Source: Dyadobacter sp. CY326
GTDB lineage: Bacteria > Bacteroidota > Bacteroidia > Cytophagales > Spirosomataceae
Assembly (NCBI RefSeq): GCF_021390515.1
Contig: NZ_JAJUXI010000006.1
Coordinates: 62,001 to 126,000 of the forward strand
Length of the DNA: 64,000 nt
Reading direction: 5' to 3'
A model generated the notes under the pieces. It was not told where the DNA came from. It searched no databases and was given only the letters and a program-made list of their open reading frames with translations. Position numbers and translations under genes: made by a program. How positions within the stretch are numbered: the first letter of the stretch is position 1; each line of letters begins with the position of its first letter. Below, piece by piece: positions 46,649 through 55,916 of this stretch.

Positions 46649-47455
46649 ATGCCAACAATCAAAACCAACGGAATCAACATGTATTACGAAGAAAGGGGCT
46701 CGGGCGAGCCGCTTTTGCTGATCATGGGCATCACGGCGCCCGGAGCAGTCTGGAATGTGCATGTGGCTGATTGGAAACATCATTTTCGTTGCATAATCGG
46801 GGATAACCGCGGCGTAGGGCAAACCGACAAACCAGCCGGACCTTATTCAAGCGAGCAAATGGCCGATGATTACGCTGGCCTGCTCGATTCGCTCGGACTG
46901 GAAAATGTGCAGGTCGTAGGCTGTTCCATGGGCAGCACCATTGCGCAGCAGCTCGCGATCAGGCATCCGAAAAAAGTGAAATCACTGGTGTTAATGTGCC
47001 CCTGGGCGCGCTGCGACAATTATGCAAAAGGATTGTTTCAGCACATTATGAACAGCAAAGCCCGTTTCCGGCCGGAGGAGTTCAGTTTATACATTCAATT
47101 ATTGATCTTTTCAAAATCTTCCTGGGATAACCCGTTGAAGCTTGAAGAGCTTGAATTGGGCAGGAAGCAGGATGCTGTAAATCCGCATCCGCAACCGCTG
47201 CACGGACTCGAAGGCCAGGCCGCGGCCTGCATCAATCACAACGCATTGCCGCATTTGGGTCAAATTGATAAGCCAACATTGGTGATAGGAGGCCGGGAGG
47301 ACATTTTCACACCAGTTTGGATGGCGGAAGAAGTCGCAAATGGCATTCCCAATGCTGAATTGTTTCTTTACGAAAAATTGGGACACGCATTTCATTTTGA
47401 AAATACAGATGATTTCAACCTGAGGGTGAGGGATTTTTTGTCGAAAACACATTAA
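46649..47455 (+). CDS. Alpha/beta hydrolase
   Basis: A 268-residue cytoplasmic hydrolase. The opening YYEERGSGEPLLLIMG holds the oxyanion-hole region, GCSMGS the nucleophile S93, GGREDIFTP the acidic residue and KLGHAFHFE the histidine. Sequence style is like lactonase/esterase members such as 3-oxoadipate enol-lactonase homologues. In a sugar oxidation block a lactonase role would fit, because sugar dehydrogenases make lactones, but this is inference. Confidence 0.9.
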   Translation: MPTIKTNGINMYYEERGSGEPLLLIMGITAPGAVWNVHVADWKHHFRCIIGDNRGVGQTDKPAGPYSSEQMADDYAGLLDSLGLENVQVVGCSMGSTIAQQLAIRHPKKVKSLVLMCPWARCDNYAKGLFQHIMNSKARFRPEEFSLYIQLLIFSKSSWDNPLKLEELELGRKQDAVNPHPQPLHGLEGQAAACINHNALPHLGQIDKPTLVIGGREDIFTPVWMAEEVANGIPNAELFLYEKLGHAFHFENTDDFNLRVRDFLSKTH

Positions 47456-47505
47456 AGAAAGGTGGTTTAAGCCTTTTTTATTTTTGAATTGACCTAAGTA
47501 AAAAC

Positions 47506-48573
47506 ATGGAAAGTGCGGAGCATATAAATCAGGACTGGCGGGATAAGGTGTCCAATCACTTGCAGATCGGAGGCATTGAAACGTCTGTTCTGGACAACGG
47601 CGCCGGAAGAGGCACGCGGATCGCCTGGATTAACACAGGAGCTGGATTTCGCTTCAAAGTGGTGATTGATAGAGCGATGGACATTGCAGATGCGTTTTAT
47701 AATCAGCATAGTCTGGCCTGGCTCAGTCACGGCGGCATTACTTATCCGCAACCATTTTCAGATAAAGGCATTGACTGGTTAAGAACATTTGGCGGTGGAT
47801 TGCTCACAACCTGCGGACTGACGCACGTCGGCGGACCTGAGTCGGACAGTTTCGGGGACAGAGGTTTGCACGGATTGATCAGTAATTCGCCGGCAGAGAT
47901 CGTGTCCATCATTCAGCCGGACCCGAGAGCGGGTAAGCTGGAAATGAGCATTACGGGCATAATCAGGGAAACAAAACCATTCGGGCCCAGTCTGGAACTC
48001 AGAAGAACCATTTCAGCCACATTGGGACAACCCGGCCTTCGCATTCACGACGAAGTAACGAATAAGGGCAACACGCCTTCGCCGCACATGCTTTTGTATC
48101 ATTTCAACTTCGGCTGGCCACTGGCTGAAGAAGGCACTGACATTCTTTGGCGGGGCAAATGGCACCCAAGGCACGGTGAAGCAAATGCAAAGATTTTCAA
48201 AGAAGGAAACGATTTTAAAAAATGCCCCGCGCCACTGGACGACCATTTGGGAAGCGGCGAAGAAGTGGCTTTGGTTGACATTGAGGCGGATATTTTCGGC
48301 GACAGCGTTTGCGGACTTCATAATGAGAAAATCGGCATGGCTGTCGGACTTAAATTCAAGAAAGAACAACTTCCCTGGATGGCGAACTGGCAACATTGGG
48401 GCAAAGGCGAATACGTTACCGGCCTGGAACCCAGCACGCATCCATTGAACGGTCAGGCCAAGGCGAGAGAGGATAAAACCTTGATTTTTATTGAGCCGGA
48501 AGAGACGAAGGTTTATGATTTGGAATTGAATATCATGACTGATAAGGAAGCGATTAACGAATACTTTTTATAA
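47506..48573 (+). CDS. DUF4432 aldose-epimerase-like protein
   Basis: A 355-residue protein with the galactose-mutarotase-like fold. Recognisable segments are GAGFRFKVVIDRAMDIADA, GGLLTTCGLTHVGGP, FGDRGLHGLISN and HMLLYHFNFGWPLAEEG. Family members are predicted to change the anomer of, or bind, a sugar. It lacks a signal peptide. It follows the hydrolase gene by 50 bases on the same strand. Confidence 0.87.
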   Translation: MESAEHINQDWRDKVSNHLQIGGIETSVLDNGAGRGTRIAWINTGAGFRFKVVIDRAMDIADAFYNQHSLAWLSHGGITYPQPFSDKGIDWLRTFGGGLLTTCGLTHVGGPESDSFGDRGLHGLISNSPAEIVSIIQPDPRAGKLEMSITGIIRETKPFGPSLELRRTISATLGQPGLRIHDEVTNKGNTPSPHMLLYHFNFGWPLAEEGTDILWRGKWHPRHGEANAKIFKEGNDFKKCPAPLDDHLGSGEEVALVDIEADIFGDSVCGLHNEKIGMAVGLKFKKEQLPWMANWQHWGKGEYVTGLEPSTHPLNGQAKAREDKTLIFIEPEETKVYDLELNIMTDKEAINEYFL

Positions 48574-48578
48574 TGAAT

Positions 48579-48607
48579 ACTTGCTAAGTCTTTAAGACTT
48601 AGCAAGT
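48579..48607. repeat. Near-perfect intergenic palindrome
   Basis: Arms 48579-48592 and 48594-48607 (ACTTGCTAAGTCTT and its complement) are perfect over 14 bp around one central base; as a hairpin it would have a 12-bp stem and 5-nt loop. It starts 6 bases after the DUF4432 stop. There is no good T-run behind it, so it looks more like an intergenic repeat than a terminator. Confidence 0.8.
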
Positions 48608-48683
48608 CTGAGCGACCCATCTTGATACTAGGGAAGTCTAAGCAGAAACAATAATTTACTAAACCAATTTTTTCAACACAACA

Positions 48684-49898
48684 ATGGGACTTTCGAGTAT
48701 AGCTGAAAAGGCATTAGAGCAGGGTAAAGGGATTTTGCGTTTGGCGCCGACATGGGTGCCGCGTTCATTTTGCGTTCCCGGCCGCAGGATAAAATTACAT
48801 CCGGACGATTATTATGTGCTGGGTGGCGTGCGTGGTGGGATCGACGAGCGTTGGTTATCATCCACAACACCTGCAAAAAATGGCCCCTTGACCGGTGAAA
48901 ATGAGGGATTAAGTGCCGTTGTTTATGATGATGGAAATGGCGAGCAGCAGATTTTGCTCAAAGATGCAGTCGACGAGCTGAAAGGTGAATTGATCGGTGA
49001 CCGGCTGTGGAATGAATATCAAAGCTGGCCAATGTATTCTAAGTTTTTTGACAACATGGGCCCATTGCCTCACCACATTCACCATAACGACGAACATGCT
49101 GCATTAATCGGCCAGAACGGCAAGCCTGAGGCATATTATTTCCCTCCGCAATTGAATAACCACGGCGGTGATTTCCCTTACACATTCTTCGGCATTACAC
49201 CGGGAACGACTAAGGAGCAGATCAAGGAATGTCTGATGAATTTCAATAAAGGCGATAACAAGATCACGAATTACTCATCCGCATTCCGCCTTGAACCCGG
49301 AACTGGCTGGGACGTTCCTCCTGGGATGCTGCACGCCCCGGGAAGCCTTTGCACATATGAGCCGCAAAAGGCTTCTGATGTTTTTGCAATGTATCAATCG
49401 CTTGTGAATGAAGCAATTGTTCCAGAAGAGTTGCTTTGGAACGGAACACCCGAAGACCGCAAAGGCGATTATGACCAATTGATGGAAGTGATCGATTGGG
49501 AACTGAATACAGATCCTAACATGCTGGAAACCCGCTTCATGCGTCCAAAGTCTGTTCGTGACGATGCCGAAATGGAAGCAGCAGGTTATAGTGAAAAATG
49601 GGTTTGCTATCTTAATGAAGCATTCAGCGCAAAAGAACTGACTGTTTTCCCTGGTCAAACTGTAACGATTAAAGATGCAGCGGCTTACGGAATTATTGTG
49701 ATGCAAGGCCACGGCAAATTTGGTGTTTGGGACATTGAAACACCAGCATTGATCCGCTACGGACAACTGACTAATGATGAATTTTTTGTAAGCGAAAAAG
49801 CTGCAACAGAAGGCGTTGTGATCAGCAATCCTTCCAAAACAGATCCTATTGTAATTCTGAAACATTTCGGTCCGGGCAATCCGGATTTGGTGTTGTAA
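48684..49898 (+). CDS. Metal-dependent cupin, phosphomannose-isomerase-like
   Basis: A 404-residue protein with the architecture of type I mannose-6-phosphate isomerases. Metal-site candidates are HHIHHNDEH (about 133-141), the glutamate in GKPEAYYF and the histidine in VPPGMLHAPG; the segment FGITPGTTKEQIKECL is also isomerase-like. No signal peptide. The usual zinc-site glutamine and the catalytic arginine of phosphomannose isomerases are not obvious, so the substrate may be a free or keto sugar. It is preceded by the palindrome at 48579-48607 and followed by an AT-rich repeat region. Confidence 0.8.
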   Translation: MGLSSIAEKALEQGKGILRLAPTWVPRSFCVPGRRIKLHPDDYYVLGGVRGGIDERWLSSTTPAKNGPLTGENEGLSAVVYDDGNGEQQILLKDAVDELKGELIGDRLWNEYQSWPMYSKFFDNMGPLPHHIHHNDEHAALIGQNGKPEAYYFPPQLNNHGGDFPYTFFGITPGTTKEQIKECLMNFNKGDNKITNYSSAFRLEPGTGWDVPPGMLHAPGSLCTYEPQKASDVFAMYQSLVNEAIVPEELLWNGTPEDRKGDYDQLMEVIDWELNTDPNMLETRFMRPKSVRDDAEMEAAGYSEKWVCYLNEAFSAKELTVFPGQTVTIKDAAAYGIIVMQGHGKFGVWDIETPALIRYGQLTNDEFFVSEKAATEGVVISNPSKTDPIVILKHFGPGNPDLVL

Positions 49899-49899
49899 A

Positions 49900-49950
49900 A
49901 GTTAAAAGTTTATGAGTCGATGAGTTTAAAGAATTTATAAACTTTTAACT
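49900..49950. repeat. AT-rich inverted repeat with further AAACTT repeats to about 50000
   Basis: A perfect 14-bp inverted repeat (AGTTAAAAGTTTAT, 49900-49913, with 49937-49950) is followed by several degenerate copies of TAAACTT/AAACTC up to 50000, filling the 105-base gap before the next TIM-barrel gene. The composition differs sharply from the flanking genes. Confidence 0.75.
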
Positions 49951-50003
49951 CTAAACTCATAAACCTTGAACTATAAACTTCTTAAACTTTAAACTTCTTA
50001 ACC

Positions 50004-51065
50004 ATGCCTGAAAATAATTATCCTAAACTTCACAATGCCACCTGGCCTGGGATTGTGGGGAAAGGTTCTGATGAGGAGCCGATTATTTCTTTTGATACAA
50101 TGCTTGAAAAAACCGCCGCTGCGGAAGTGGATGGCGTGCGTTTTGATGGCGTTGATCTGGGCCTTTTCGATCCGCATGTTGGCATTTACATGAACCAGGA
50201 CGGCGGTGCAGAGCGACTGGCTGAAAAGTTGAGCGGCCTGAACCTCGAAGTGGGGAGCCTTGTTGCCAATGTATGGGCTGGCTCCGCAATGGGGACTAAG
50301 GAAGCGCGCGATACATTCATCGAGCAGGTGCGCCAGGCGTGTATTTTCGGCAAGCAATTGCGCGATCTGGGCATTCGACAGGGCGGCGTGATCCGTGTGG
50401 ATTCTGCTGCTTCACCGGAAGTTTGGTCAGTTGATCCGGCTGCAAATACGAAGCAAATCGCTGAGACATTCCGACGAGCTTGTGACGTTGCAGCTGATTT
50501 TGGTGAAAAAATTGCTGCCGAGGGAGAGATTTGCTGGGGTGGCATGCACAGCTGGAAAGCAATGCTCGACACGCTAAAAGCTGTTGATCGCCCGAATATG
50601 GGTTTCCAAGCCGATATGTCGCATACATTCCTTTATTTATTGGGTTATAACGCGCCAGAACATCGCATTTTGCCTGTTGATTTCCAATGGGGCGATCGCT
50701 TCGCTTTGGAGGAAGGTTTGAAAAAAATGACTGCTGAGCTGCGTCCATATACATTCGATTTCCACGTTGCGCAAAACGACGGAACCGTGCACGGAACAGG
50801 ATCGCACGATAAAACCGGTCGTCACTGCCTGGCAACGGATCCAAACGGGAAACTGGACATTACAAAAGACGCCGGATACTGGCTTCGCGACGAAAACGGA
50901 AACATTACCAAAGCATTCCGTCACATCTGCTGGGATGGCTGCATGTTCCCGAATGAGGTCATGACCAACCAGCAAACCTGGAATGACATCCTTGCTGCGC
51001 TGGTGAAAGTGCGTCAGGCGCATGGCTGGTATCAGGAAGATAAAGTTGTTTCTCCCATTGTTTAA
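50004..51065 (+). CDS. Sugar phosphate isomerase/epimerase-like TIM barrel (third paralogue)
   Basis: A 353-residue xylose-isomerase-like TIM barrel, larger than the other two. Metal-site candidates are the glutamate in [13 protein letters not shown], the aspartate and histidine in FQADMSHTF and the histidine in [11 protein letters not shown] long insertion (about 255-320, with [11 protein letters not shown]) is unusual and may form a lid. It precedes a Gfo/Idh gene by 20 bases, the arrangement expected for an oxidised-sugar pathway. Function on a specific sugar is not determinable. Confidence 0.86.
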   Translation: MPENNYPKLHNATWPGIVGKGSDEEPIISFDTMLEKTAAAEVDGVRFDGVDLGLFDPHVGIYMNQDGGAERLAEKLSGLNLEVGSLVANVWAGSAMGTKEARDTFIEQVRQACIFGKQLRDLGIRQGGVIRVDSAASPEVWSVDPAANTKQIAETFRRACDVAADFGEKIAAEGEICWGGMHSWKAMLDTLKAVDRPNMGFQADMSHTFLYLLGYNAPEHRILPVDFQWGDRFALEEGLKKMTAELRPYTFDFHVAQNDGTVHGTGSHDKTGRHCLATDPNGKLDITKDAGYWLRDENGNITKAFRHICWDGCMFPNEVMTNQQTWNDILAALVKVRQAHGWYQEDKVVSPIV

Positions 51066-51085
51066 CCCGATTTGGATTCAATAAT

Positions 51086-52246
51086 ATGTCAAACAAAAAA
51101 GAGATCAGGATTGCGTTGATCGGAACCGGATTAATGGGCCGCACGCATTCCAATGGATATAAAAGAATTGGTGACTTCTTCCCTGAGCTGGAATATCGTC
51201 CTGTTTTGAAGGCAGTCTGCTCGCGTAATGAAGAAAAAGTGCGTGCATTTGCTGAGCAGTGGGGTTACGAAAGCATTGAAACAGACTGGCGAAAAATTAT
51301 TGAGCGTGACGATATTGATGCAATAGACATTTGCACGCCCAATGATACGCATGCCGAAATCGCGATTGCCGCCGCTGCCGCAGGTAAAATGATTCTTTGC
51401 GAGAAGCCTTTGGCAAGAACATTGGAAGAAGCAAAAACAATGGTGGATGCGATTGAAAAATCGGGTGTTAAAAACACAGTCTGGTATAATTATCGCCGCG
51501 TTCCTGCCGTAACATTAGCAAAGCAAATCGTTGATTCGGGTAAATTGGGTCGTATTTTTCACTATCGCGCCAACTTCCTGCAAGACTGGACGATCAATCC
51601 GGATGTTCCGCAAGGAGGCACCGCAACATGGCGCCTGGATGTGGACGCAGCCGGTTCTGGTGTAACGGGCGACTTGCTCGCACATTGCATTGACACAGCC
51701 ATGTGGATTAACGGAGGCATTAAGGACGTTTCAGCTGTAACTGAGACATTTATCAAAGAACGCGTGCATGCCGCAAGCGGTGAAGTGCAAAAAGTGGGCA
51801 TTGACGATGCTTGTATTTTCCACTGTCACTTTGATAATGGTTCGTTAGGCCTCTTTGAATCAACACGTTATGCGCGCGGCCACAAGGCGCTTTATACATT
51901 TGAAATCAATGGTGAGCACGCGTCCATCCGCTGGGATCTGCATGATTTGAACCGTCTAGAATATTTTGACCATAATGATGAATCCATCGTCCGCGGTTGG
52001 AGATCCATTCTGGTAACCGACAGCGATCAGCCTTATATGAAGCGTTGGTGGATTCCCGGAACGAGCATTGGTTACGAACATTCATTCATCCACCAGGCCG
52101 CTGACTTTTTCGAAAGTCTGCAAACCGGCGACCCTTGTCGTCCAACTTTCAAAGATGCTTACGAAACTCAGAAAGTTTGTGAAGCTGTGTTGGATTCGGC
52201 AGCTTCCAAGAGCTGGAAAGACACTAATGTTGTCTGGGAAGGCTGA
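51086..52246 (+). CDS. Cytoplasmic Gfo/Idh/MocA-family oxidoreductase
   Basis: NAD(P)-dependent sugar or cyclitol dehydrogenase of 386 residues. The Rossmann motif GTGLMG is at 13-18, the family EKP motif at 106-108, and the GGIKDVSAV and YRANFLQDW segments match the C-terminal substrate domain. No signal peptide is present. It follows the third TIM barrel by 20 bases; ABC transporter genes begin about 225 bases downstream. It would oxidise or reduce the imported sugar. Confidence 0.93.
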   Translation: MSNKKEIRIALIGTGLMGRTHSNGYKRIGDFFPELEYRPVLKAVCSRNEEKVRAFAEQWGYESIETDWRKIIERDDIDAIDICTPNDTHAEIAIAAAAAGKMILCEKPLARTLEEAKTMVDAIEKSGVKNTVWYNYRRVPAVTLAKQIVDSGKLGRIFHYRANFLQDWTINPDVPQGGTATWRLDVDAAGSGVTGDLLAHCIDTAMWINGGIKDVSAVTETFIKERVHAASGEVQKVGIDDACIFHCHFDNGSLGLFESTRYARGHKALYTFEINGEHASIRWDLHDLNRLEYFDHNDESIVRGWRSILVTDSDQPYMKRWWIPGTSIGYEHSFIHQAADFFESLQTGDPCRPTFKDAYETQKVCEAVLDSAASKSWKDTNVVWEG

Positions 52247-52294
52247 GATTTATATTCAGTTCAACTTCTTCTATTCTACATCATTTATTATGAA

Positions 52295-52316
52295 GCCCAG
52301 GGTTGAAACCCTGGGC
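52295..52316. repeat. Palindrome of the GGTTGAAACC family, copy 1
   Basis: A 9-bp perfect stem (GCCCAGGGT, 52295-52303, with 52308-52316) around TGAA, so the centre reads CCCAGGGTTGAAACCCTGGG. It is followed by a T-rich stretch (TGTTTTGTTTTT) and could also terminate the Gfo/Idh transcript. Confidence 0.8.
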
Positions 52317-52442
52317 AATGTTTTGTTTTTGAGGGTTTTTCGTGTGGGATGGTTTTCAACTTTTTTCGGAAAACAATAGTCATTTGATTTAAATAAGAGA
52401 ATATTCATTATTTAAACTAACATCCAAAAAAGCATCAATTGC

Positions 52443-52462
52443 CCCCCGGTTTCAACCGGGGG
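52443..52462. repeat. Palindrome of the GGTTGAAACC family, copy 2, just before the ABC operon
   Basis: A 7-bp GC stem (CCCCCGG, 52443-52449, with 52456-52462) around TTTCAA. Read in reverse complement the core is CCGGTTGAAACCGG, matching copy 1. It ends 9 bases before the ATG of the ABC ATPase, close enough to affect translation initiation. Confidence 0.75.
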
Positions 52463-52471
52463 ATAAATAAT

Positions 52472-53974
52472 ATGATTGAATCAATCCTCAAAGTTTCAAA
52501 TCTCTCAAAGTCATTTTCTGGTGTGAAAGCACTGGATAATGTTCAGTTTGAGCTGCAAAGAGGAGAGGTTCATGCCTTAATGGGAGAAAATGGCGCTGGA
52601 AAGTCCACTTTCATGAAAATCCTGATTGGCTTGCTCGCGCCGGATTCGGGAGAGATTATTTTTGAAGGGGAAGCTTTGCGGAACAGCAATGTGAGCGACA
52701 CATTGAAAAGAGGCATTTCCATGATCCATCAGGAGATATTGATCATTCCCGAGCTGACTGTTGCGCAAAATATTTTTTTAGGAAGAGAAAGAGAAATTTC
52801 TGGTAAAAAAGGCTGGGCGTTCGACTTGCTCGACGATGCTGTTATTGATCAGAAAGCGGCACTTTTACTTGAAGAAATGGGAGTCAACATTGATCCCAAA
52901 GCTAAAATGAAGTATTTGAGCATTGCTCAAATGCAAATGGTGGAAATTGCAAAAGCGATTTCCAATGATGCAAAAGTGATCATTATGGACGAACCGACGT
53001 CGGCCATTTCTGATAAAGAAGTTGATACACTTTTCAATATCATCAAAAAATTAAAAGCCAAGAGCGTAAGCATCATTTACATTTCGCACAAAATGGACGA
53101 GATCTTCAAGATTTCGGACACCATAACGGTGCTGCGCGATGGCAAATACATTGCAACCAAAAGCGCGGCAGATCTGGATAAGCATGCGCTGATTGCCATG
53201 ATGGTTGGCCGTGAAATTGATCACATGTTTCCTGAATCAAACGGCAAAAAAGGAGCGCTGGCGATTTCAGTGAAAGGTTTGAGCAAGAAAAATCATTTCA
53301 CTGATATCAATTTTGAAGTTTATAAAGGAGAAATTCTTGGATTTGCAGGATTAATGGGCGCCGGACGGACGGAGATCGCGCGCGTCATTTACGGTCTGGA
53401 CAAACAGGACGGTGGCGAAATAAGCATTAAAAATCAGTTGATTATAAATAAAAATCCGCGTCAGGCCATTGCAAACGGAATCGGTTATGTGAGTGAAGAT
53501 CGCAAGGGTTTGGGTTTTATTCCGGGCATGTCCGTCAAAGACAACACCACGTTGGCCAGCATGAACCGGCATAGGAAAGGGATTTTTGTAAATAAGGCCG
53601 CTGAAAAAGCTTTCACCGAGCGCATAATCGCCGATCTACGCATTAAAACCGCTGATATGAATCAGAAAGTGACTTATCTGAGTGGAGGCAATCAACAAAA
53701 AGTAGTCATTGGCAAAGTGTTACTGGCCACTCCCAACGTCATCATTCTGGACGAGCCAACCCGCGGCGTGGACGTTGGGGCCAAATTTGAAATATACAAA
53801 CTCATCCGAAGTCTGGCAGATCAGGGAATTGCGATCATTATGATCTCGTCCGAACTGCCTGAAATCCTGGGAATGAGCGATCGGATTTTGGTTTTATCAA
53901 AAGGAAAACAAACAGCGATTCTTTCCAGGGAAGAAGCGACACAGGAATTAATCATGAAATACGCCGTCGCGTAG
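52472..53974 (+). CDS. Sugar ABC transporter ATPase (RbsA/MglA type)
   Basis: Energises a CUT2-class sugar importer. The 500-residue protein has two ABC modules: the first has Walker A GENGAGKST (38-46) and Walker B ending MDEPTSA; the second has the degenerate Walker A GLMGAGRTE typical of this class and signature YLSGGNQQKV with LDEPTRGVDVG. I chose the ATG at 52472; the frame runs on to a TTG inside the palindrome just upstream. It is the first gene of a three-gene transporter operon, with the permease gene 9 bases downstream. Confidence 0.95.
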   Translation: MIESILKVSNLSKSFSGVKALDNVQFELQRGEVHALMGENGAGKSTFMKILIGLLAPDSGEIIFEGEALRNSNVSDTLKRGISMIHQEILIIPELTVAQNIFLGREREISGKKGWAFDLLDDAVIDQKAALLLEEMGVNIDPKAKMKYLSIAQMQMVEIAKAISNDAKVIIMDEPTSAISDKEVDTLFNIIKKLKAKSVSIIYISHKMDEIFKISDTITVLRDGKYIATKSAADLDKHALIAMMVGREIDHMFPESNGKKGALAISVKGLSKKNHFTDINFEVYKGEILGFAGLMGAGRTEIARVIYGLDKQDGGEISIKNQLIINKNPRQAIANGIGYVSEDRKGLGFIPGMSVKDNTTLASMNRHRKGIFVNKAAEKAFTERIIADLRIKTADMNQKVTYLSGGNQQKVVIGKVLLATPNVIILDEPTRGVDVGAKFEIYKLIRSLADQGIAIIMISSELPEILGMSDRILVLSKGKQTAILSREEATQELIMKYAVA

Positions 53975-53983
53975 CGCAGCAAT

Positions 53984-54934
53984 ATGAATGCAACTTTTGC
54001 TTCCCGATTTAAAAATTTTGGTCAATACGGCATTTTTCTGGCTTTTATATTGATTTGCCTGGCACTCGCATTCAGCACGCCTCGGTTTTTTACAGTTCCC
54101 AATTTGATGATCATTGGAACACAGGTTTCGATCAATGCATTGCTTGCTTTCGGAGTCACTTTTGTGATCATAACCGGCGGAATTGACCTGTCGCTGGGAT
54201 CAATGGTTGCTGTTGCAGGCGTAACTACCGCTTTGTTCGCGCATCCGGACACTTATCCGTTGTTGGTTCCGCTGCTGGCTGGTTTGGGTGCAGGGTTATT
54301 TTTTGGAGCGTTCAATGGTTTTGTTATTACAAAAAGCAAGGTGCCGCCGTTCATTGTCACATTGGGCACGATGACGATTGGTCGCGGTCTTGCATTGATT
54401 CTGAGCAAAGGCCGTCCCATCTCCAATTTGTCTGATTCTTTTAATTTCATAGGAGGCGGAAATGTCTTCGGCATTCCTTTTCCCATCATTATTCTGGTGG
54501 TCGCGTTCATTGTGTGTTCCATTATTTTGAACAAAACAGTTTTGGGTCGTTACATGTATGCAGTCGGCGGGAACGAGCCAGCCGCACGGGCCTCGGGCAT
54601 TGACGTCACCAATGTGAAAATGTGGGTCTATACGCTCTGTGGGCTGCTTTCAGCTGTTGGAGGCATTTTGCTTACGTCCAGAATCACAACGGGGCAGCCC
54701 AATGCCGGCGCAGGCTTCGAGCTCGACGCCATTGCTGCTGCCATTATTGGAGGCACAAGCACATCCGGCGGCACCGGCACGATGACCGGAACATTAATCG
54801 GCGCGTTGCTGATCGGTGTGATCAGCAATAGTCTGGATCTGCTGAATGTGACGTCTTATTATCAGCAAGTTGTGATGGGCGTTATCATTATCGGCGCGGT
54901 TGTGCTGGACAGCATGGGCAAGAAAGATCGCTAA
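53984..54934 (+). CDS. Sugar ABC transporter permease (RbsC type)
   Basis: Inner-membrane permease of a CUT2 importer, 316 residues with about eight to ten hydrophobic segments. The class signatures FVIITGGIDLSLGSMVAVAG (about 62-81) and the GGNEPAARASGIDV cytoplasmic loop are present. It begins 9 bases after the ATPase gene and ends 27 bases before the binding-protein gene. Confidence 0.95.
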   Translation: MNATFASRFKNFGQYGIFLAFILICLALAFSTPRFFTVPNLMIIGTQVSINALLAFGVTFVIITGGIDLSLGSMVAVAGVTTALFAHPDTYPLLVPLLAGLGAGLFFGAFNGFVITKSKVPPFIVTLGTMTIGRGLALILSKGRPISNLSDSFNFIGGGNVFGIPFPIIILVVAFIVCSIILNKTVLGRYMYAVGGNEPAARASGIDVTNVKMWVYTLCGLLSAVGGILLTSRITTGQPNAGAGFELDAIAAAIIGGTSTSGGTGTMTGTLIGALLIGVISNSLDLLNVTSYYQQVVMGVIIIGAVVLDSMGKKDR

Positions 54935-54961
54935 GCTTCAATCAACAGTTTACATTGAAAT

Positions 54962-55912
54962 ATGATGGTAAATCCGATGAAATTCATTTTACTAGCAGCA
55001 TTATCCTTTGCAATTGCAGGTTGCAATCAATCTCAAAAAAGTGAAAGTGATGCAAGCGATTCAGGCAAAAAGCTTGTAGTGGGTGCGACAATGTTGAGCA
55101 TGCAAAATGAATTCATTGTCAATGTCAGCGATGAAATGGAAGCCAAATCCAAAGAGTTGGGCGTTGAACTGATCACTGTGGATGCGGAACGATCGGCGTT
55201 GAAGCAAGTGGAACAAGTTGAAAGTTTCATCGCGCAAGGGGTGGATGCCATTATCATGAACCCCTGCGAAGTCGAGGCCAGTTCACCCGCAGTCAAGCTC
55301 GCCATGGACGCCAACATTCCAATTATCAATGTTAATTCAGAAACGTCTGCCAAACCGACCGCATTTGTGGGTTCAGACGACACCGAATCTGCAAGAATTG
55401 CCATGAAATATCTCGTTGAAAAATTAGGCGGCAAAGGGAATGTGCTTATCATGCATGGCTTTATGGGTCAGGCAGCGCAGTTGAAAAGGGATAATGGTGC
55501 AAAAGAAATATTGAAAGCCAATCCCGGAATGAAGCTCCTCGCCGAGCAAACCGGTAAATGGGACCGTGCCAAAGCCATGTCCTTGATGGAAAACTGGATT
55601 CAGTCTTTTGGTCCAAAAATAAACGCGGTTTTCGCGCATAACGACGAAATGGGAATGGGCGCCGTAAAAGCCCTCGAAGCCGCAGGTTTGAAAGACAAAG
55701 TAATTGTAATCAGCATTGACGCCATCCCCGACGCGTTACAATCCGTAAAAAAAGGCTCCCTAAACGCCACGATCTTCCAAAACGCTCAGGAACAAGGTGG
55801 AAAAGCAATAGAAACTGCTGTCAAAGCAGCGAAGAAAGAGGCGTTTGAAAAAGAAGTTTTGATTCCTTTCCAGTTGGTTACGAAGGAGAATGTTGGGGAG
55901 TATATGAAATGA
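54962..55912 (+). CDS. Sugar-binding lipoprotein of the ABC importer (RbsB-like)
   Basis: Periplasmic ligand receptor of the importer, 316 residues with a lipoprotein signal (FAIAGC, Cys about 20). The type I periplasmic-binding-protein fold is visible from TMLSMQNEFIVNVSDEME, a repeated FIAQGVDAIIMNP strand, VFAHNDEMGMGAVKAL and SIDAIPDALQSV. Pentose or hexose binders of this group are the closest in style. An internal ATG at 54977 would give a shorter signal. The stop is 4 bases before the next gene's ATG. Confidence 0.93.
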   Translation: MMVNPMKFILLAALSFAIAGCNQSQKSESDASDSGKKLVVGATMLSMQNEFIVNVSDEMEAKSKELGVELITVDAERSALKQVEQVESFIAQGVDAIIMNPCEVEASSPAVKLAMDANIPIINVNSETSAKPTAFVGSDDTESARIAMKYLVEKLGGKGNVLIMHGFMGQAAQLKRDNGAKEILKANPGMKLLAEQTGKWDRAKAMSLMENWIQSFGPKINAVFAHNDEMGMGAVKALEAAGLKDKVIVISIDAIPDALQSVKKGSLNATIFQNAQEQGGKAIETAVKAAKKEAFEKEVLIPFQLVTKENVGEYMK

Positions 55913-55916
55913 TTGA

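Noticed and set aside
47456..47490. Terminator after the alpha/beta hydrolase gene
   Set aside because: Only a weak 5-bp AAAGG/CCTTT stem precedes the T-rich stretch, too little to call.
49275..49865. 196-codon minus-strand open frame
   Set aside because: Antisense to the cupin gene, cysteine- and phenylalanine-rich with no recognisable fold.
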